DNA of 64,000 nt from Heterotrichella gracilis (taxonomy: Eukaryota; Sar; Xanthophyceae; Tribonematales; Xanthonemataceae): NCBI GenBank assembly GCA_032358255.1, contig JAULBX010004221.1, positions 62,001 to 126,000 of the forward strand, given 5' to 3'. Shown piece by piece: positions 1-15,000 of the stretch. The first letter of the stretch is position 1. Every line of letters starts with the position of its first letter. Below the pieces are notes generated by a model, which made no database searches, was not told where the DNA came from, and saw only the letters and a program-made list of their open reading frames with translations. The position numbers were made by a program, and so were the translations under genes.

Positions 1-3000
1 ACATTGCACCCACAGCCTGCGCACAGAAGAGGTATTGAGTAAACCCATAGATGAGTGTTATTTATTATTTCAATGTCCTCTGTATCAGTTTGTGTTGAAA
101 ATGAGAGCAAATGCAGGATAGTGTCATGTACACAATGGGTCACCTTGGGTGCGCAGAAATAAAACTTTAAACCCAAAACCCCCATTAACTAGCCAGTGTC
201 TCTCACCTTGGGTGCACAGACCCTCTGTAGGACCTCGGGCGTCATATCCTTGAGCTCATCATAGGCACTGATGCCAGCAGCGTGCACAAACTCCTGTATG
301 TAGGGCAGGTTCTCACGTGCCCAGTCACACATTGCTTTGCATTGACGGGGATCAGATGCATCCCCACGCAAAACGTGGACTTCTGTCCCGGCTGAGGTCA
401 ATTGGTTCAGTTCCTGCTCTGACAGACTTCCATTTCGGGATGTCAGCACCAATAGCTTGCATCCTAATTCTGCAGCTTGTTGAGCGTATTGCAGGCCAAG
501 ACCCTGCAGAAAATTGCTATGATCAGCCAAGCAGCATACTAGGCTAGTAGCAAATCATAGTGAGCATGTGCAATCCTTGCCCAGATTTTCCACTCCAACA
601 CCTACAAATTTTACAACAAGTACCATAAACGAATTATAATGAAAACTGTATTCCGCATTAAATACCACATAACAAACACCCCATTCCAATATGCTACAAT
701 TATTATATTTCATCATCTTGTTGTACAGTATTTAAACACGTCACAGCTGAGCCTCACCTTGGTCCCGCCTGTTATCATGATGCTCTTTGCAGCGGGTTTG
801 CGCCTGGCCTCCACCTGGCTACCTGCCTGAACCAGGCGCATGGCATATGTCCTGCCATGCTGATATGTCAGTGCATATGCGCTGCTGCTGTACATGCATT
901 GCAACTCTGCAGGGCTCAGTTTAGCACCATTGGGTGGCAAGTAGATGCAAGGCCCATATGACGAGCGCTGCTCCAAAAATAATGTCTTGTGCAGACCTGT
1001 CAGCGCAGCAATTGGGGCATCACTCAATATTTTCCTTACATTTAGGAACAGGCTATTATCTTAGCAAGGCTGTCAAGCAAAAATGCGAAGATATTTACCC
1101 ACAATCGTATTGCCAGAATTCTTGAACAAGACATTTAAAGGTCACAGCGCATCAGTGAAAAACAAAATACTTCACAAGCTTATAAACTTGATGTATAGGT
1201 TAGTTATCAGGTACAGAAAATATGAGACGCACCCGATGCTGCGTTCAGAAAAGCTTGATTTCTTGTGCTACATGTACTACTGCCATCTGACATTGGATTG
1301 CAACGAGATATCAGACCCAATCTCATGGTTGCTGCGGGAGGTTTTGCAAAGCCATGCACGCCAGAAAGCAGGGCTAGTTCCGATAGGTTGCCTGCAAAAG
1401 AAACCAGTAGGCTTCAGCACCAATAAAATGCATCTGCGCCCAAAGTATATTATCAGTTCCCACCCATCCACCTATACTCACCCATGTTGTTTCTCTGCAG
1501 ATTGGATTGCACTGCCAAGCATCCTGTTGCATTTTTGCTCGCCACCAGTTGTAACAGACCCAATCCTGCATCTGCATTCTCATGGGCGTTGTGTCTCAGA
1601 AGTTCACCATTTATGGTCATTGCCTCTGGAGCAGGTTGCAAAGGGGTGCAATGGCTGATATCCACCACATCAGACAGCTGCACGTCAGAGCCATCGCTGC
1701 TGATGAAAAGCCATGATGATGGGCTGTCAGTTGCCGCCTTGAGGCTGACTGGAAGCCACTGGACCATGTAGTCTGAGTCTGCGCACTCAATGCTGTGGTA
1801 ATCATTGGTATGCAGACCTAGCAGCTGCAGGTATGACTGGCCTCCTGTGGAGGCGATGGCAGTCTGTTGCCCACATGCAAACCATGCCAAGGTGTCATGA
1901 GCTGCTATGGGATCTTTGGTTTTCAGGCACCCCAACGCTTGTGGCAGACTGCCAGTTATGAGGGCATGCAGCTGCAATTCAGACTCTGTAAAGCATGCCA
2001 TGAACCCATGGTTTGTTGTGGTGGTGCTGATGCATCCAGTTGCAGATATTGAAGTGCATGCAGTATTGACTGACTTGATCATGCTGCCAGGCAATGGGTT
2101 GTGTATTGGTGCAAGCGCGCCAGATCTTGCTGCGGCATGTGATTGGGTTGTGCCAATGCAGGCATTCAGATGCAAGTGAGTCCCAGTCACAGTGCATGTC
2201 CCCAAGGCAAAGTGCAGCTGACATTGCAGGATTGCGGTCCTGTACATTGCGGAGTTGGCTGCCTTGCCAAATGAAATGCTGCACAAGACAGATGACTGCT
2301 CGGTGGACTCCTTGGACAACAATGCATCTATGGCATTGGATAGCATGATGCCATGCACGTTGTGCAGCCGTGCATCAAGATGGGTGGCGTTGGGCATAAA
2401 AGCAATGGTTGCGCAGCCAGTGCAATTGACCACAGCCTGATACATTGGAGAAGCTTTGGCAAATGGCCAGAAGGCTTGCTGCTGCCAGTGAATGATGGTC
2501 TGTGATGGAGCCCTGGTCCGGATGGGATTGACGATTGCGTGAGCATTCACTCCACTCATCCCCATAGAGCTAGATCCTCCCAAGGCATGCCTATCAAGTG
2601 TTGATGCAGCAGATGCCCGTGGGACCCATGTGGCCACATTGCGCAGGGAGCTAGATTGGGTCAATGCATCCTGCACATAGGGGTTAAGTCCACGCAGCTG
2701 CATCAACCCAGGTGCATGCTTGCCTTGCATACTGAGCATGCACGAGAGCAGCCCTGTGAGGCCAGCAGCGCCCTCTGTGTGGCCATAGCATGACTTGATT
2801 GCTCCGAGGGTGATGTTCTGACTCTCTGGGCTGCCGCCAACTGCTTTGCCCAATGCGCTGGTCTCTATTGGATCACCAAGGCTTGTACCTGTGCCATGAA
2901 AAAAGGTAGTGATGTGATTATGCGCAAGCATACAAAACAACAAAAGGGAGCAAAACAAACAATGGAAAATAGTGTGAGAAAACCTTTCAATACGCTTAAT

Positions 3001-6000
3001 GCAACCCGCATGTTCATGTAAAGTTTAACTTGCAACGCATTACCTGTGCCATGTAGCATGACATACTGCAGGTCTTGAGAGGATAAGGCACCAGCAGACA
3101 GCGCCTTTGCAATAAGCTTGGTCTGGGCTGGACCGCTGGGGGCTGTCAGGCTGCTGGATCTGCCATCTTGGTTGATAGCTGACCCAACAACAGCTGCAAG
3201 TGACTCATTTGGACGCTGGTCACTGCTCAACCCCACAACCATCACCACAAAACCCTCACAGCGGCCATATCCATCAGCAGACACATCAAAGGTTTTGCAG
3301 CGACCGTCAGGCGCCAAGGCATTCAGCTGACAGATGGCCACTGTGGTGAGCGCAGTGAGGAGGCAGTTGACGCCAGCAGCCATGCCCATTTGAGTTGCTG
3401 CGCTACCAATATCTGAGCATGCAACATGGCATGCAACCAGTGAGGATGAGCAAGCTGTGTCTGTGCTCATGCAGGGGCCAGTGAACCCAAAGCTATATGC
3501 TGTCCTGCCAACCATGAATGAAAGGCTGTTGCCTGTTGCAGTTGCGCCAGTCAAGGTGGATTGCGCTTCTGACAGGACATTGGCATATTCTTGGTACATG
3601 CATCCAACATACACGCCTGTTTCCATCCGTCCCAAGGCTGCCGGTGAACCAATTGTAGCGCTCCAAACCTCGTGCAGCAGAATCCTGGATTGAGGATCCA
3701 TTCCCAGTGCTTCAGCTGGGGACAACTTGAACAGGTCGTTATCAAATGACTCCACATCCTCGAGAAAGCCTGCAAACCTGGCGTATGAGCGACCTGGTGC
3801 TGCTGATGCTGAAAAGAGGGCATCTGCATCCCATCTGCTGACAGGGATGACCGAGGAGATGTTGTGTGCATTGCAAAATCTCTGCAAGACTGCCTCACAG
3901 CCACCTGAAGGTGGAGAAAAACAAAATACATGTAAGCAATGGCCCTGTAAGTGTGGAGAAGATGGAGATGTCCATGCAGTAATAACCACCCGTGACTTTC
4001 CAACTAAAACAACGATGGCTATGCAGTAGGAAAAATGACAATAAAGTATATAGAACATAACATAAATGCTTACATGTTATAATTGTTTTTAATTTTATAA
4101 CATATAAGCATGTATGAAACGTTGTATATACTTTATTATCATTTTGCCTATTTAAAACACAAAAATGTGTAATGAGAAGTTTAATTAGCATTTGTAAAAT
4201 AGGAGGTTGTATTATACTGGTGGCCATGCATTAAATAGATTAAAAGTACATAACACATTCTATAACAACTGTTATACTAGTACAAATTATAAGAATAATG
4301 TTATCCATAAATATGCACCCAAAAAAAACCAAACAAAAATAAAAGGAAACATTATAACATTAACATTATAACATTAAAAAATTGTAACAGATAAGCACCA
4401 CTGTGCATAACTGGTCGCAGTGGAGCACATATACCTGCAGAAGGAAGCCTGCAGGAAGCTGACGTGATGACAGGGACACGGCCTTCAGGTGCTTGCTGCT
4501 GGATCATTGGCAATGCCACACCACCATATGGAAGCTCTTGCTTGACAACCTCCAAAGCTGCTGCTGCTTTGGGTACCCTTTTGTACACCTCCGCGGTCAG
4601 AGCTCTGATGGTTGGGAAGTCAAAGATGTCAGTAGCAGAGACTGGCACACCAAACGCTATCTCCATGATGTTGCGCAGCTCCACTGCTGACATGGAATCA
4701 AGGCCAGCTTCCATGAGAGCATCATCAACGTCAATAGTCCTGCCCAAAATGCGAAGAACTAAATCCAGCATCTGGGTTTGCACTTGGGCTAGCTGCAAGT
4801 CTGAAGCAGCTGCTACTGAAGGTACAGGTATGGTGGGAGTGGGCTTGGCAGCTGTTGATGTTGGCATGAACAGCTCAAACACATCTTGTTGATGCTTCAC
4901 AGTGGCGGCAAAAGTTTTCCAGATAAAACTGTTGACAAGCACCTGCATGAAAAAAGCAGTCAGCAAGGTCAACCTCGTATTACATACATCATCACGGCTT
5001 GCGCAACAGCAAGTTCCGCATATTGTGCTCGCAAAGTTAGGAGCTCACCACTGGGGCATGATGGATAGCGCAGCTTTGGAGGGCCTCCAGCCCTTGAATA
5101 GGCTGTATCATGCCCAACCCACTGCGTTGCAGCACCACAGCAAGCGCCTTGTTGCTCTGAGCCATCCCTTGCAATGCCCAAACGCCCCACTGCACGCTTA
5201 TGCCTACAAAAAGGAGTGTACACTGTTATTAGCATTGTGCATGGCAGTGTTGCATTATTTTGTGGCCAGCTACCATGCAATTGGAAACAGTTTATTTCTA
5301 CGTACCTGCAAGTCCCTGGCTGCTCATTGTGGTACAAGATCCATCCATAGACGTATTTGCAGCAGCGTAGTTGGCTTGTCCAGGGGAGCCAAGGAAAGCA
5401 GCAATGGAAGAGAAATACATGCTGAAGACGTTAGCCGATCTGCCCATTGCAGTGCACAGCAAGGAGACTGCAGATGCCTTGGGGGCAAAAACTTGGCGGA
5501 ACGTTTTTGCAGACTGTTTATCCAACATGGCATCATTGAGCACACCAGCTGCATGGAACATCTGGTGTTGTGCAGGCGCTTTGTCAGACTTGAAAGCCGC
5601 AAAGACATCAGTGCGAGAGGAAACATTGCACTGCAAGACAGTGGTGCATGCCAAGCCAAGTGTTGTTGTGGAGGATACGTGTCCTGTGCGTGACAAGCTT
5701 GTGCTAGAAATTTGCCAGATATGTATCCAACCCGCAATCAAGCTGCCCAGACCTGCATTAAAGATGGATAGTATTTACTTCAGAGCAATGAGTAATGAAG
5801 AACAGTTTGCTTATAAGGAGGCGAATAATTACTGCTTTTTAAACAACATTGTTTTATTATATATTTTTAATGAATCAATATCTGATGCTTTGATCTGCTA
5901 AAAACAGCCTTCAGCAAGGGTGTTAAACAAACTTACCCCCAATGCCACCTGTCACAATGGCAGGACTAGGAGTGCCGTTTTCCACAAAGGTTGCAGCATC

Positions 6001-9000
6001 TGACCGATCTTGCAAGCCAAGCAATTGAGGCGAATATTGCACAGCAGCTGCAATGGCAGATTCTGCGCCATTTGCCAGTTGGACAGTGGCATATGGTGCA
6101 CTGCTGATTGTATCCATTTTGATGCAAGTTATCTTGCATTTAGGCAGCTCCTGGATAGCCACCCTTATCAGACCCCACAAAGAGTCCTTCAGTCCATCAA
6201 AACCCTGCCCAGAGGGTGTTTGATGTATGCAGGCTGACAGTTGGTGATGGACCATGAACATCAGTGGCTCATTATGTGGTCGCTGGATCAGTTGCAGAGT
6301 TCGGATGCATGCTGCAGCTGAGTGACTGTTTTGCGGGCCTGCATCTGCAGCGATGCTGCAGTGGTGGCCTCCAAGTGAAACGTCAATGTGCCGTATGGAC
6401 ACATGCTTGTTGGAACGTTGCTGCATGCAATGCTTTGCTTGCCACTGCAGTGCATACTCCATTGCAATTGCTGCCTTTGCTTCTTGCCCAACAGGCGCAG
6501 CCAATCGAATGGGCTTTGATTGCAAGGCTAAGATGGTCATTGCCTTGGCAGACTCCTGCAGCAATGCAAAGTTGGAAAGTGGTCCCTCGCTGCCTGGCTG
6601 GCCCACGTTGACAGCTGTCCAGCTGTGTAGTGGTGAACTGCAGGACCTCTGCAGCGTGATCATGTCACAACCCACAGGAACATGGGCCTGCTGAACCCTG
6701 TTGGTAGCCATTGCGTGGCCCAACACTGCTCCTGCCTGCAGGCAGCTGTCAGCTGTAGCTGGGTGCAGCAAGAAGCCATTGTCAGCACCTTGGGGGCACT
6801 TTACCATTGAAATAGCCAGGGCCTGCTGCTTTGCTGGCAATGCAAAAACGTTGACAGGGACATGATACTGCTCATTAGTTCCCAAGACTGCTGCATGCAA
6901 TGATGTCTGCGCAATTACAGCTTTCAAGTGTGAAACGCCAGACATGGACAAAACTGACGTGGTTGCGTTTGTGACATGAGCTTGCAGCATCTGCGTGGTA
7001 GGGCCCAAAATTGCAGGAGCTGAAATCGTGGAAGAGGACAGCCCAGCATTGTACAGCCTTGACTGGTCTTGCACAGTCATTACTGCATTTGTGGCTATGT
7101 CAAAGAAGGCTGTGGCTGGAAGGATTGCACTCCCAGCAATGGTGTGGTCATGCACCCATGCAAGGTGCTTGCCAACCACGACAATGAACGTTGCCCCAAC
7201 CACTGGCTGTGGCGAGACAGGGTGGTGAAGGAAGGCTGAAGCAACAGGCTCTGGCCAGAAGCTGCAGGATCAGAAAACGTATTTTGGCTTTTTATTGAGG
7301 ATTTAACAGTTAATTATATTTATGTCGAGCCGAATGAAGAATTTCTGTCTAAATATGGTACTTTTTTAATATATATTTTTAATTCATGTCTAATTGTTAC
7401 GCCACATAAATCATGAAACAACGTTTAGGTGGAGCAATACCATCCATAGCCATGTACAGTGGCTAAATACTGTGCATGTCTACATTATTTATTTGTCTCT
7501 TGCTCCCACCAGCTGTGCAAACATCCGGCACATTGGGTGATCTCAACACATACCTGTTGTGTTGCCATGTTGTTGCTTTCCACGATGTCTGAGGGACATG
7601 GTTTGCTTGCTGCACCATTGCATGGCCGTTTGTGCCACTCATGCCAAACGAGCTGGTTCCCATGATGCCTTGGCTGTCCTTGATGTTTGCAGCCATTGTG
7701 CGGTGGATGGTTGGTTGCAGCTTCTTCTTCTGCCAGTCAATGAGCGCGGCTGAAACGTAGGGGTTGATGTTGCGCACCAATGGCACTGAAACATTGGAGT
7801 GCTCCACTGTCGTCATGTACGCAAGGAAGAGACCTGTCAGCCCAGCAGCGCCCTCTGTGTGGCCATAGAATGACTTCACAGATCCCAGGGAAAGGTTGTG
7901 CTGCTGGTGACCTGCTTTGCTGCTGGCTAGCTGCCCCAATGCGTTGACCTCAATGGGATCGCCCAAGGCAGTTCCAGTGCCATGCATTGCAACAAAGCTG
8001 ACATCTGAGAAAGCCAAGTTACTGGTGGCAAGGATGCTTTTCACCAATGAAGTTTGCGATGGGCCGTTGGGAGCTGTCAAGCCACTGGATCTGCCATCTT
8101 GGTTGACGCCAGTGCCGGTGACAATCACTGCCTTGGCTGCCGCTGGCATCCTGGAGAGGAGCACCACCGCAAAGCCCTCACCTCTACCATAGCCATCCGC
8201 AATTGCATCAATAGTCTTGCACCTGGCCACAGGAGAGAGCGCACCCAGACCGCAGATAGTGCACGAGGTGATGGGAAGCAGCATGGCATTCACACCACCA
8301 GCCAAGCCAGCTTGGGTTTCCTTGGTTTGGATACCCTTGTGAGCAAGGTGGAGGGTCACGAGGGAGGAGGAGCAGGCTGTATCTGTGCTGATGGAAGGAC
8401 CTTGCAAGCCAAAGGTGTAGGACACCCGACCCACGAGGTAGCTGATGCCGTTGCCTGTTGCAATATTGGGGCTGATCTTGTTGCCCAGGTTGTACAGCCT
8501 CTGTGTGTACTCTGTGTACATACAACCAATGTACACACCCGTGTGGGCCAGCTGCGCTGCTGGGGATGTTGCCAGGGCTTCATGGGAGATCTCCAGCAGG
8601 TGGCGGCACTGTGGATCCATGGACATGGCTTCCAAATAAGTTGACCTGCAGTGATTGGGAAGAAAAAACGTTTTCTATAGATCACTTGATTATGAACAAT
8701 CGTCTGATTTTATTCTAATAACCTGTCCACAAGAATGAAAGCAATTTGTCATTTCCAAATTTGGTAATTGGTTTTGAAGTGCCACAGTCAGCGCCGCAGG
8801 GATTGAAGACATTAAGGTTGGCACAACAGGGTATTAGCAGGAGGACTTTAATATATCACGGTATTAGGGTTTAGGAGGGGTTTTACGCATTTATTGCAGG
8901 CAAAGTCATACCTGAACATCTCAGCATCAAAAGCGCTTATGTCACCGACAAAGCTCGCCAGCCTGGCATACATCTTGAGGTCGTTGGTGGGCTCTGGTGA

Positions 9001-12000
9001 GAAGTATGCCTCTATGTCCCAGCGATCCAGAGGGACCAGGCGGGGCTGGTCTACATTGCGCTGCATGCTCTGCCAAAAGCCTGCCAAGTCATGAGAACCA
9101 GGGTACCTCCCCACAGCACTTGATACAGCAACAGCCTCCTTGGGTTGGGATGAAGGAGCCATATCACCAATGACCTTTGGTACTGAAGAGACCATATCAA
9201 GCTGGGTGTTTTGGAGGTGCATTAGAGATGGCTGGAGGAGCCCTCCCTCCATGATAAAGCTGACAATTGAGCTGATGGATGGCGATGTCTGGTGGACAGA
9301 CTCTGGAATGGTCACGTTGAAAGAGTCCAACAGCCCTTGCGCCATATCCATAAGCTGGATGGGGGTGAGGTGGGATGACAAATCATCATCTTCTCCAACC
9401 TCATACCCAACCATGTCCTCAATTGCAGCATGGAGCGCAGAAATAACTGCAAAGTTGTTTGTACTGAGAGTGTACCTTCGTGGCGATGCCTGCAGCAGAA
9501 GATACACTTGTCAAAAATGTCATGTTGCAAAACGTTTAGACATTATCCTTCGAAGTACTTCTGGCAATACATTTTTGACTGATAAATAGAATATCTTGTG
9601 GTGAATTCCTGTGGAGTAGTGCAGTCAGCAACGTGTCACGCTCATCAGAAATATGTATATGCGTAACTACAATGGCAACAGAACTTGCCTTCATTGTTGA
9701 GGTAGCTTCCTGTTGCGCATCATGAGAAGGCACCAACTCTGCGCAGTGGTCTGCCAGGCCTTGGATGGTAGGGAAGTCAAATACCAGAGTTGCGGGCAGC
9801 TGGATACCAATCTTGGAAATCAGCTGGCAGCGCAGCTCCACAGTAGAGACTGAGTCCAATCCTGCCTCCACAAGAGGCTCGTTGACGCTCACCTGCAGTG
9901 ATGACATCTTTTATTCTTACTTACGAAACAGCAAACTATCAAAAGTCAAGTTTAGATGATTTGTCATAATAGGATCTCCAGGAGTATAGCAGATTTTCGG
10001 GATTATCTGGGAATTGTTGCAGTGAATCAGTTCAAACAAAGTAAAATTCCCTCGAATAAAAGAGCAATTAGGCCCTGGGCATTTTCGTTCAAAAAGCAAG
10101 GGTAATAAGATGCACAAGTGAAGTCATCAATTTTTTGTTGAATTTATTACTTTTGCCATATCCACACAAAATGTCACCACTGCTCACCTGGCGTCCCAGA
10201 AGACCCTCTACCATTGCAGCAATGTCTGACAGGAGGTGCGTAGCCTGAGGTTGTGTTGCAACCAATGGTGTGTTGTTGGTGGTGGGCATGATAGAGACTA
10301 TGAGGCTGGACAGGTTGGCAACAGTGGGGTAGTCAAACATAGCTGTGGAGGGCAAATCAACGTTGAACTTGTGGCACAGCTGCGTCCTGAGCTCCACAAT
10401 GGTCATGGAGTCCAAACCCACTTCCATGAAGGGATCCTGCTCAGAGATGCCACGCCCAATCAGACCTTGCACAATGTCAGCAATCTGGATGCCAATGGCC
10501 TTCACATCAAGGCCAAGGCTTGGTCCAGTATGCACAGGTTTGCGCTGAAGAGTCTGCGGCTGGTGCTGGGATGTTGAGACAGCAGCTGGCAGCCTTTCCA
10601 TGACCCGCTGGTGCTTGTGATGGAAGCTGGAGTATTCTTTAAAAACTGGGAACACGTGGTCAGCACCGGCCATCAGCATTTTCCAATCGAAAGGAGTTGC
10701 GATGGCGGTAGCTGTGAAGCTCAAACTCTGCATGCTGTTGAAGAGCACCTCCAATCCCTGTGCTGCCTGCACCACTCCTAGGCCAGACCTTCTGACTCTG
10801 GGTAACAGGTCATGCACAACTGCCATACCAGTACCGGCCCATGCACCCCACGCTATTGCCTGGCATGGCAGGCCTTGTGCGCTCCGAGCTGCTGCACAGC
10901 TGTTCAGGATTGCGTTGGCAGATGCATAGTTTGGCTGGCCTAGGGGAGCTACTAAGGAAGATATGGAGGAGAAAGAGAGCAAGCTGACGGTTGCAAAGTT
11001 TTGCACAGTGCCATGTAGCTTGATGCCACCCACCACCTTCCCTGCACAAACATCACGGAAAGCTTGCACTGACTGGCTGAAGAAGGTAGCATCCCTCAGG
11101 TTGCCAGCTGCGTGCAGGAACAGCTGCTTGCTGTGGCCCAAGCTGTGTTGCAGGTGGATGTCAACACTGCAGCTGCAATCACACAGACTGGTGTGCACGA
11201 CAGAGGAAGTCGAGGCGGTCTGCAGCATCATACTGTGGCTGTGCTTGACATCAACAAGACCAATATGTGCAATGGTGAGCGACCCAAGGACGGCTGTCAT
11301 CAGGCCAAGGCCCCCAAAGCCTCCTGTTATGTGCATGGAATCTGCCTTGACTTGCGCATGGTGATTGCTGACAGCCACACTGTTGAGCAACTTAGGCACA
11401 AACAGGCAGGCAGCATCTTGGTAGCATCCAAAACCATCCACGTCATCAGGTGCAGTGGGTGAGGCCAAGGTGCTGCTCCCAGAAGCGACTGCCTTCCATT
11501 GGACTTGTGGGAACTCTTGCACAGCGTTGCGCACCAATCCCCACGCGCCATTTGCGAAGTCGGTGACCATTCGTGCCACTGCGCAGGACGTCAATGTATA
11601 AGCCAATGCTAATTTTCAGTGCCAAGTTTCCAGTGCAAAACGCACTTAATTGCTGAACAAACAATCATCAACGACCAATCAAAATATATGCAAACTCCAT
11701 CAATTATTTTATGGCGATGGGAAACAGCACTGTGCACATACCTCTACCAGTCCGCTCCGGTGGTGTGTGGTTTGTGAACAGTGTCATGCAGCTTCCTCGC
11801 TGGCTGTGAGTAACAATACCCTTGACAACTGCAACGTGAATGACCATCTGGCGGGTGATGAACTTGTTGGCCACTGAAAGGGTTCCCTGTGGCACCTGCA
11901 GTTTGAGAGCACATGTCAATTTTAACAAGATGAATTGGAATAAAACTGCACTTCCAGAGGTAAATTTAAAAAGAAAGTCACAAGGCAATAACATAAATGC

Positions 12001-15000
12001 ACTGCATTCTCCCACTTTTTATTACCTTCCAGCATGCCTCTCGAGATTTTGATATAAGTTGAACACTGCTGATTGAAGATGTAATCCAAGCAATCCCATA
12101 CTGCAATGGCATACCGTCAAGCTGTCTGCTGACCACACCTGTTGCAGCTGTTGCAGCCAGCTTTGATGCGCCTGACAGCACCTGCACACACATTGGGTAG
12201 ACCATATATATCATTATATTTTAGGGTACAGCGTTTGTTAGAACAAATTGTGTAAGGGTTGCAGTCTGCCCATACCTTGGTCTTAAATCGGGTCAGATGC
12301 ACTTGGTTTGGCAACTGGTTGAGGTGGAAATCAGCCATAATATCGCCTCCAGCCTTACGTGGGTGAATTGCGGTTGAAGCCCAGACAGTGCTCTCGCTGA
12401 GCTGCATGCAGAACAAAGCTTCCAATCCCACGGGGACACGGGTCACCCCTGAACAGATGAAGACCCAAATACATAACAATGTAAAACAAAACATGAATAA
12501 AGTAATATATTGTAATATGAAGTTATGTATTGTAAATCAGTTATACATAAAAACTACATGGCTCATTTCATGTTCAAGGGCGAGGTTTGAGGATTGGGCA
12601 GGGTGAGGGACAGAGTGAGGCAGGAGTCACTCCTACACACCAAATTCTCCGGGATCCAATCATGAGCACACAAATATACATGATAGTGGCAGTGTACCTG
12701 GCACATCATCGCCATCAGACAGTGCTGCAGCTGTGTGAGTGCTTGCATCAAGAACAGCTGGGTGCATGAAAAAGCCATCAAGTGCATGGGAGCTGCATGG
12801 AATATTTCCCAGGCTGCCCAATCTGTGAGTGCGCACATATGCAATTTCTGGCAGAATGGTGAGCAATCTGCGAGTAAGTGTGGCTTGATTGGCCCGATGC
12901 TTTTGCGCCCCCATAGAACCCTTGGGCCAAAATGCACAGCGGTGATAGGAGCCATGCAGATGCACTGTTGGCTGCACTCCAATTGCAGGTGCGCTTGAGA
13001 AGTTGAATTTGGATTGCGCTTGCTTGACCATCAGTGATATGACAGGCAAGGACGCCATGGTGAGAATGAGCGGTTGTACAACCGAGGCTCCAGCTACAAC
13101 TTGGGGTTGGTCAGGGCTGGTACAGTGGCCTGTAACCAAACAATTAGGTTAGTTTACAGTAAAAAAAATTAATACCAATCCATATTTGTACTCACCCAGG
13201 GGAAGTTACCTGATCAACTACATTCAAGTGGGAACCTTCTGATACATAAGCATCTACATGATTAGGCAAAATAAATATAAAGGAGTAACCACACAATGCA
13301 TTAAATGAGCAAAAGCTTACAACTGACTTTGAGTTAGCTGTGCAGACACACACACATATTATTATCATTATTACCTGCAGAAGCCGTCATCTCAAACATG
13401 GCGGCAGCTGGGAGCAGCACATTGCCCTGCACTTGGTGGTCCATCAGGAAGCGAGTCCAGTTGCTGCGCATGGGCATCAGAAACTGCATGCAGTACCTGT
13501 CCGCCCTCCCATGTCCCAGCATGGCATTCAGGTAGTTGGTGAACCAAATGCGCTGGCTGCTGCCAATAAATTTAACTGCATCATGCGCTGAGGGTCTAGA
13601 TGGAGCTAGCTGGGTTGGAATGCAAGCAATGACGGCATGCGCATTGGTTCCTTGGAACGCGAATGAGCTGATGCCAGCACATGCACTCTCTCCAGCGGTC
13701 TGCATGCCTGGGAGGACGGATGCTTCCCTAGCCGGCACCATCTTCCCCTTGCACTCAATGGAAGCAACGTACTGGTTCACGCTCCTTAGCTGCATGATGC
13801 AAGCTTGCTGTGAGTCATGCAAGATAGCAGAGGCTTGCACGACACCCACAAGCCCCGCTGCAGCCTCGGCATGACCCTGTCTGGATTTGGCTGCTGAAAT
13901 GGCAAGCGGGCGCTGGGCTATTGCCAGCACCGCAGCACCTGCCGCAGCCTCGATGGGGTCGCCCAGCGCAGTCCCAGTGCCGTGCATCTCCAGCAGGGAC
14001 ACATGTGCGGGGGTGAGCCCTGCGTCCTGGAGCGCACCTGCAATGACACACAGATACATATAATCCATCGATACATTGCAACGATAAGAGCTCACAAATT
14101 ATGAAAAAAATCGAATGGATTTTGAAGCCATATTTATATTTAAATAAACGAGTATTTGCATACTAGATTGAAGTCTAATAAGTATGATGACGTTAATTTA
14201 TGAGAGAGGCAGAGTGAGAGATTACTCTAAGGCTAGTCATGGCCTGACATGTCTCCACCCTTACCTGCAATGACAGCCTGTTGTGCGGGGCCATTGGGCG
14301 CCGTCAGCGATGTAGCACGCCCGTCCTGGTTGACAGTAGTTCCCATGAGCGCCATTGTTGTCCCCATTCCTGCACCCTCGCTGGATGTCTGCCTGGTCAG
14401 AAGCAGGGAGATGCATGCCTCCCCGCGCACATACCCATCGGCACCGCTGTCCCACACCTTGCACCTGCCCTCGGGGGAGAGCATGCCCGCAGCCTGGGCA
14501 ATGTCAGTGGACCGATGGCTCAGCATCAGATTGACCCCATATGCAAAGGCGTGTATGCGGGCCCCACTGTGCAGGTATTGTGAGGCGGTGTGTGTGGCCA
14601 CCATGGCTGATGAGCAGGCTGTATCCATGCTCACTGCAGGGCCCTTGAAGCCAAAAGTGAATGAAACCCGCCCAGCTGCAACGCTGAAGGGGGTCCCAGT
14701 GGCAGCAAAGGCGCCTCCCGATTTCAGGAATGGAGCCGCAACGTTGCCATACTCCATGTGCTGGATACCCACGTACACGGCTGTGTGGGGGTCAAGCTGG
14801 GTGTGGAGGTGGCTGTTGTAGAGGTGGATGGTTGCCTGGAGGATGAGTCGCTGCTGGGGGTCCATCAGGACTGCCTCGGGCTGGGAGATGCCATACAGGG
14901 CTGCACCGCACAAAACAGAAATAAACAAATAGAAATTATTCCAAAGAATATTATATATTTAATTAAATAGATATTTTCACATCAAATCTATTTTAATAAT

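Larger units (their letters stand above)
1..4500 (-). other. PKS module 7: KS7-(DH-like)-KR7, cut by the window edge
   Basis: KS7 begins with [13 protein letters not shown] (about 4.46 kb), joined by a 0.5 kb intron to [12 protein letters not shown]. It has [11 protein letters not shown] (about 3.46 kb), [11 protein letters not shown] across an intron (3,044/2,888), YGHTEGAAG (about 2.79 kb) and [11 protein letters not shown] (about 2.56 kb). The DH-position region has a weak HNVHG without the Pro, and FTESELQLH where HPAxLD should be, so it is probably inactive. KR7 exons are about 1,042-758 (ending TGGTK), 503-207 (starting GLGLQYA, with [10 protein letters not shown]) and 16-1. Its catalytic Ser/Tyr/Asn lie outside the window. 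A beta-hydroxyl is expected. Confidence 0.8.

Noticed and set aside
1083-1658. Plus-strand open frame of 191 codons
   Set aside because: It is antisense to PKS module 7 exons and introns, with no recognisable domain, and is best read as a shadow frame.
4902-5693. Plus-strand open frame of 263 codons
   Set aside because: It overlaps KR6 and ACP10 exons antisense and has no protein-family features.
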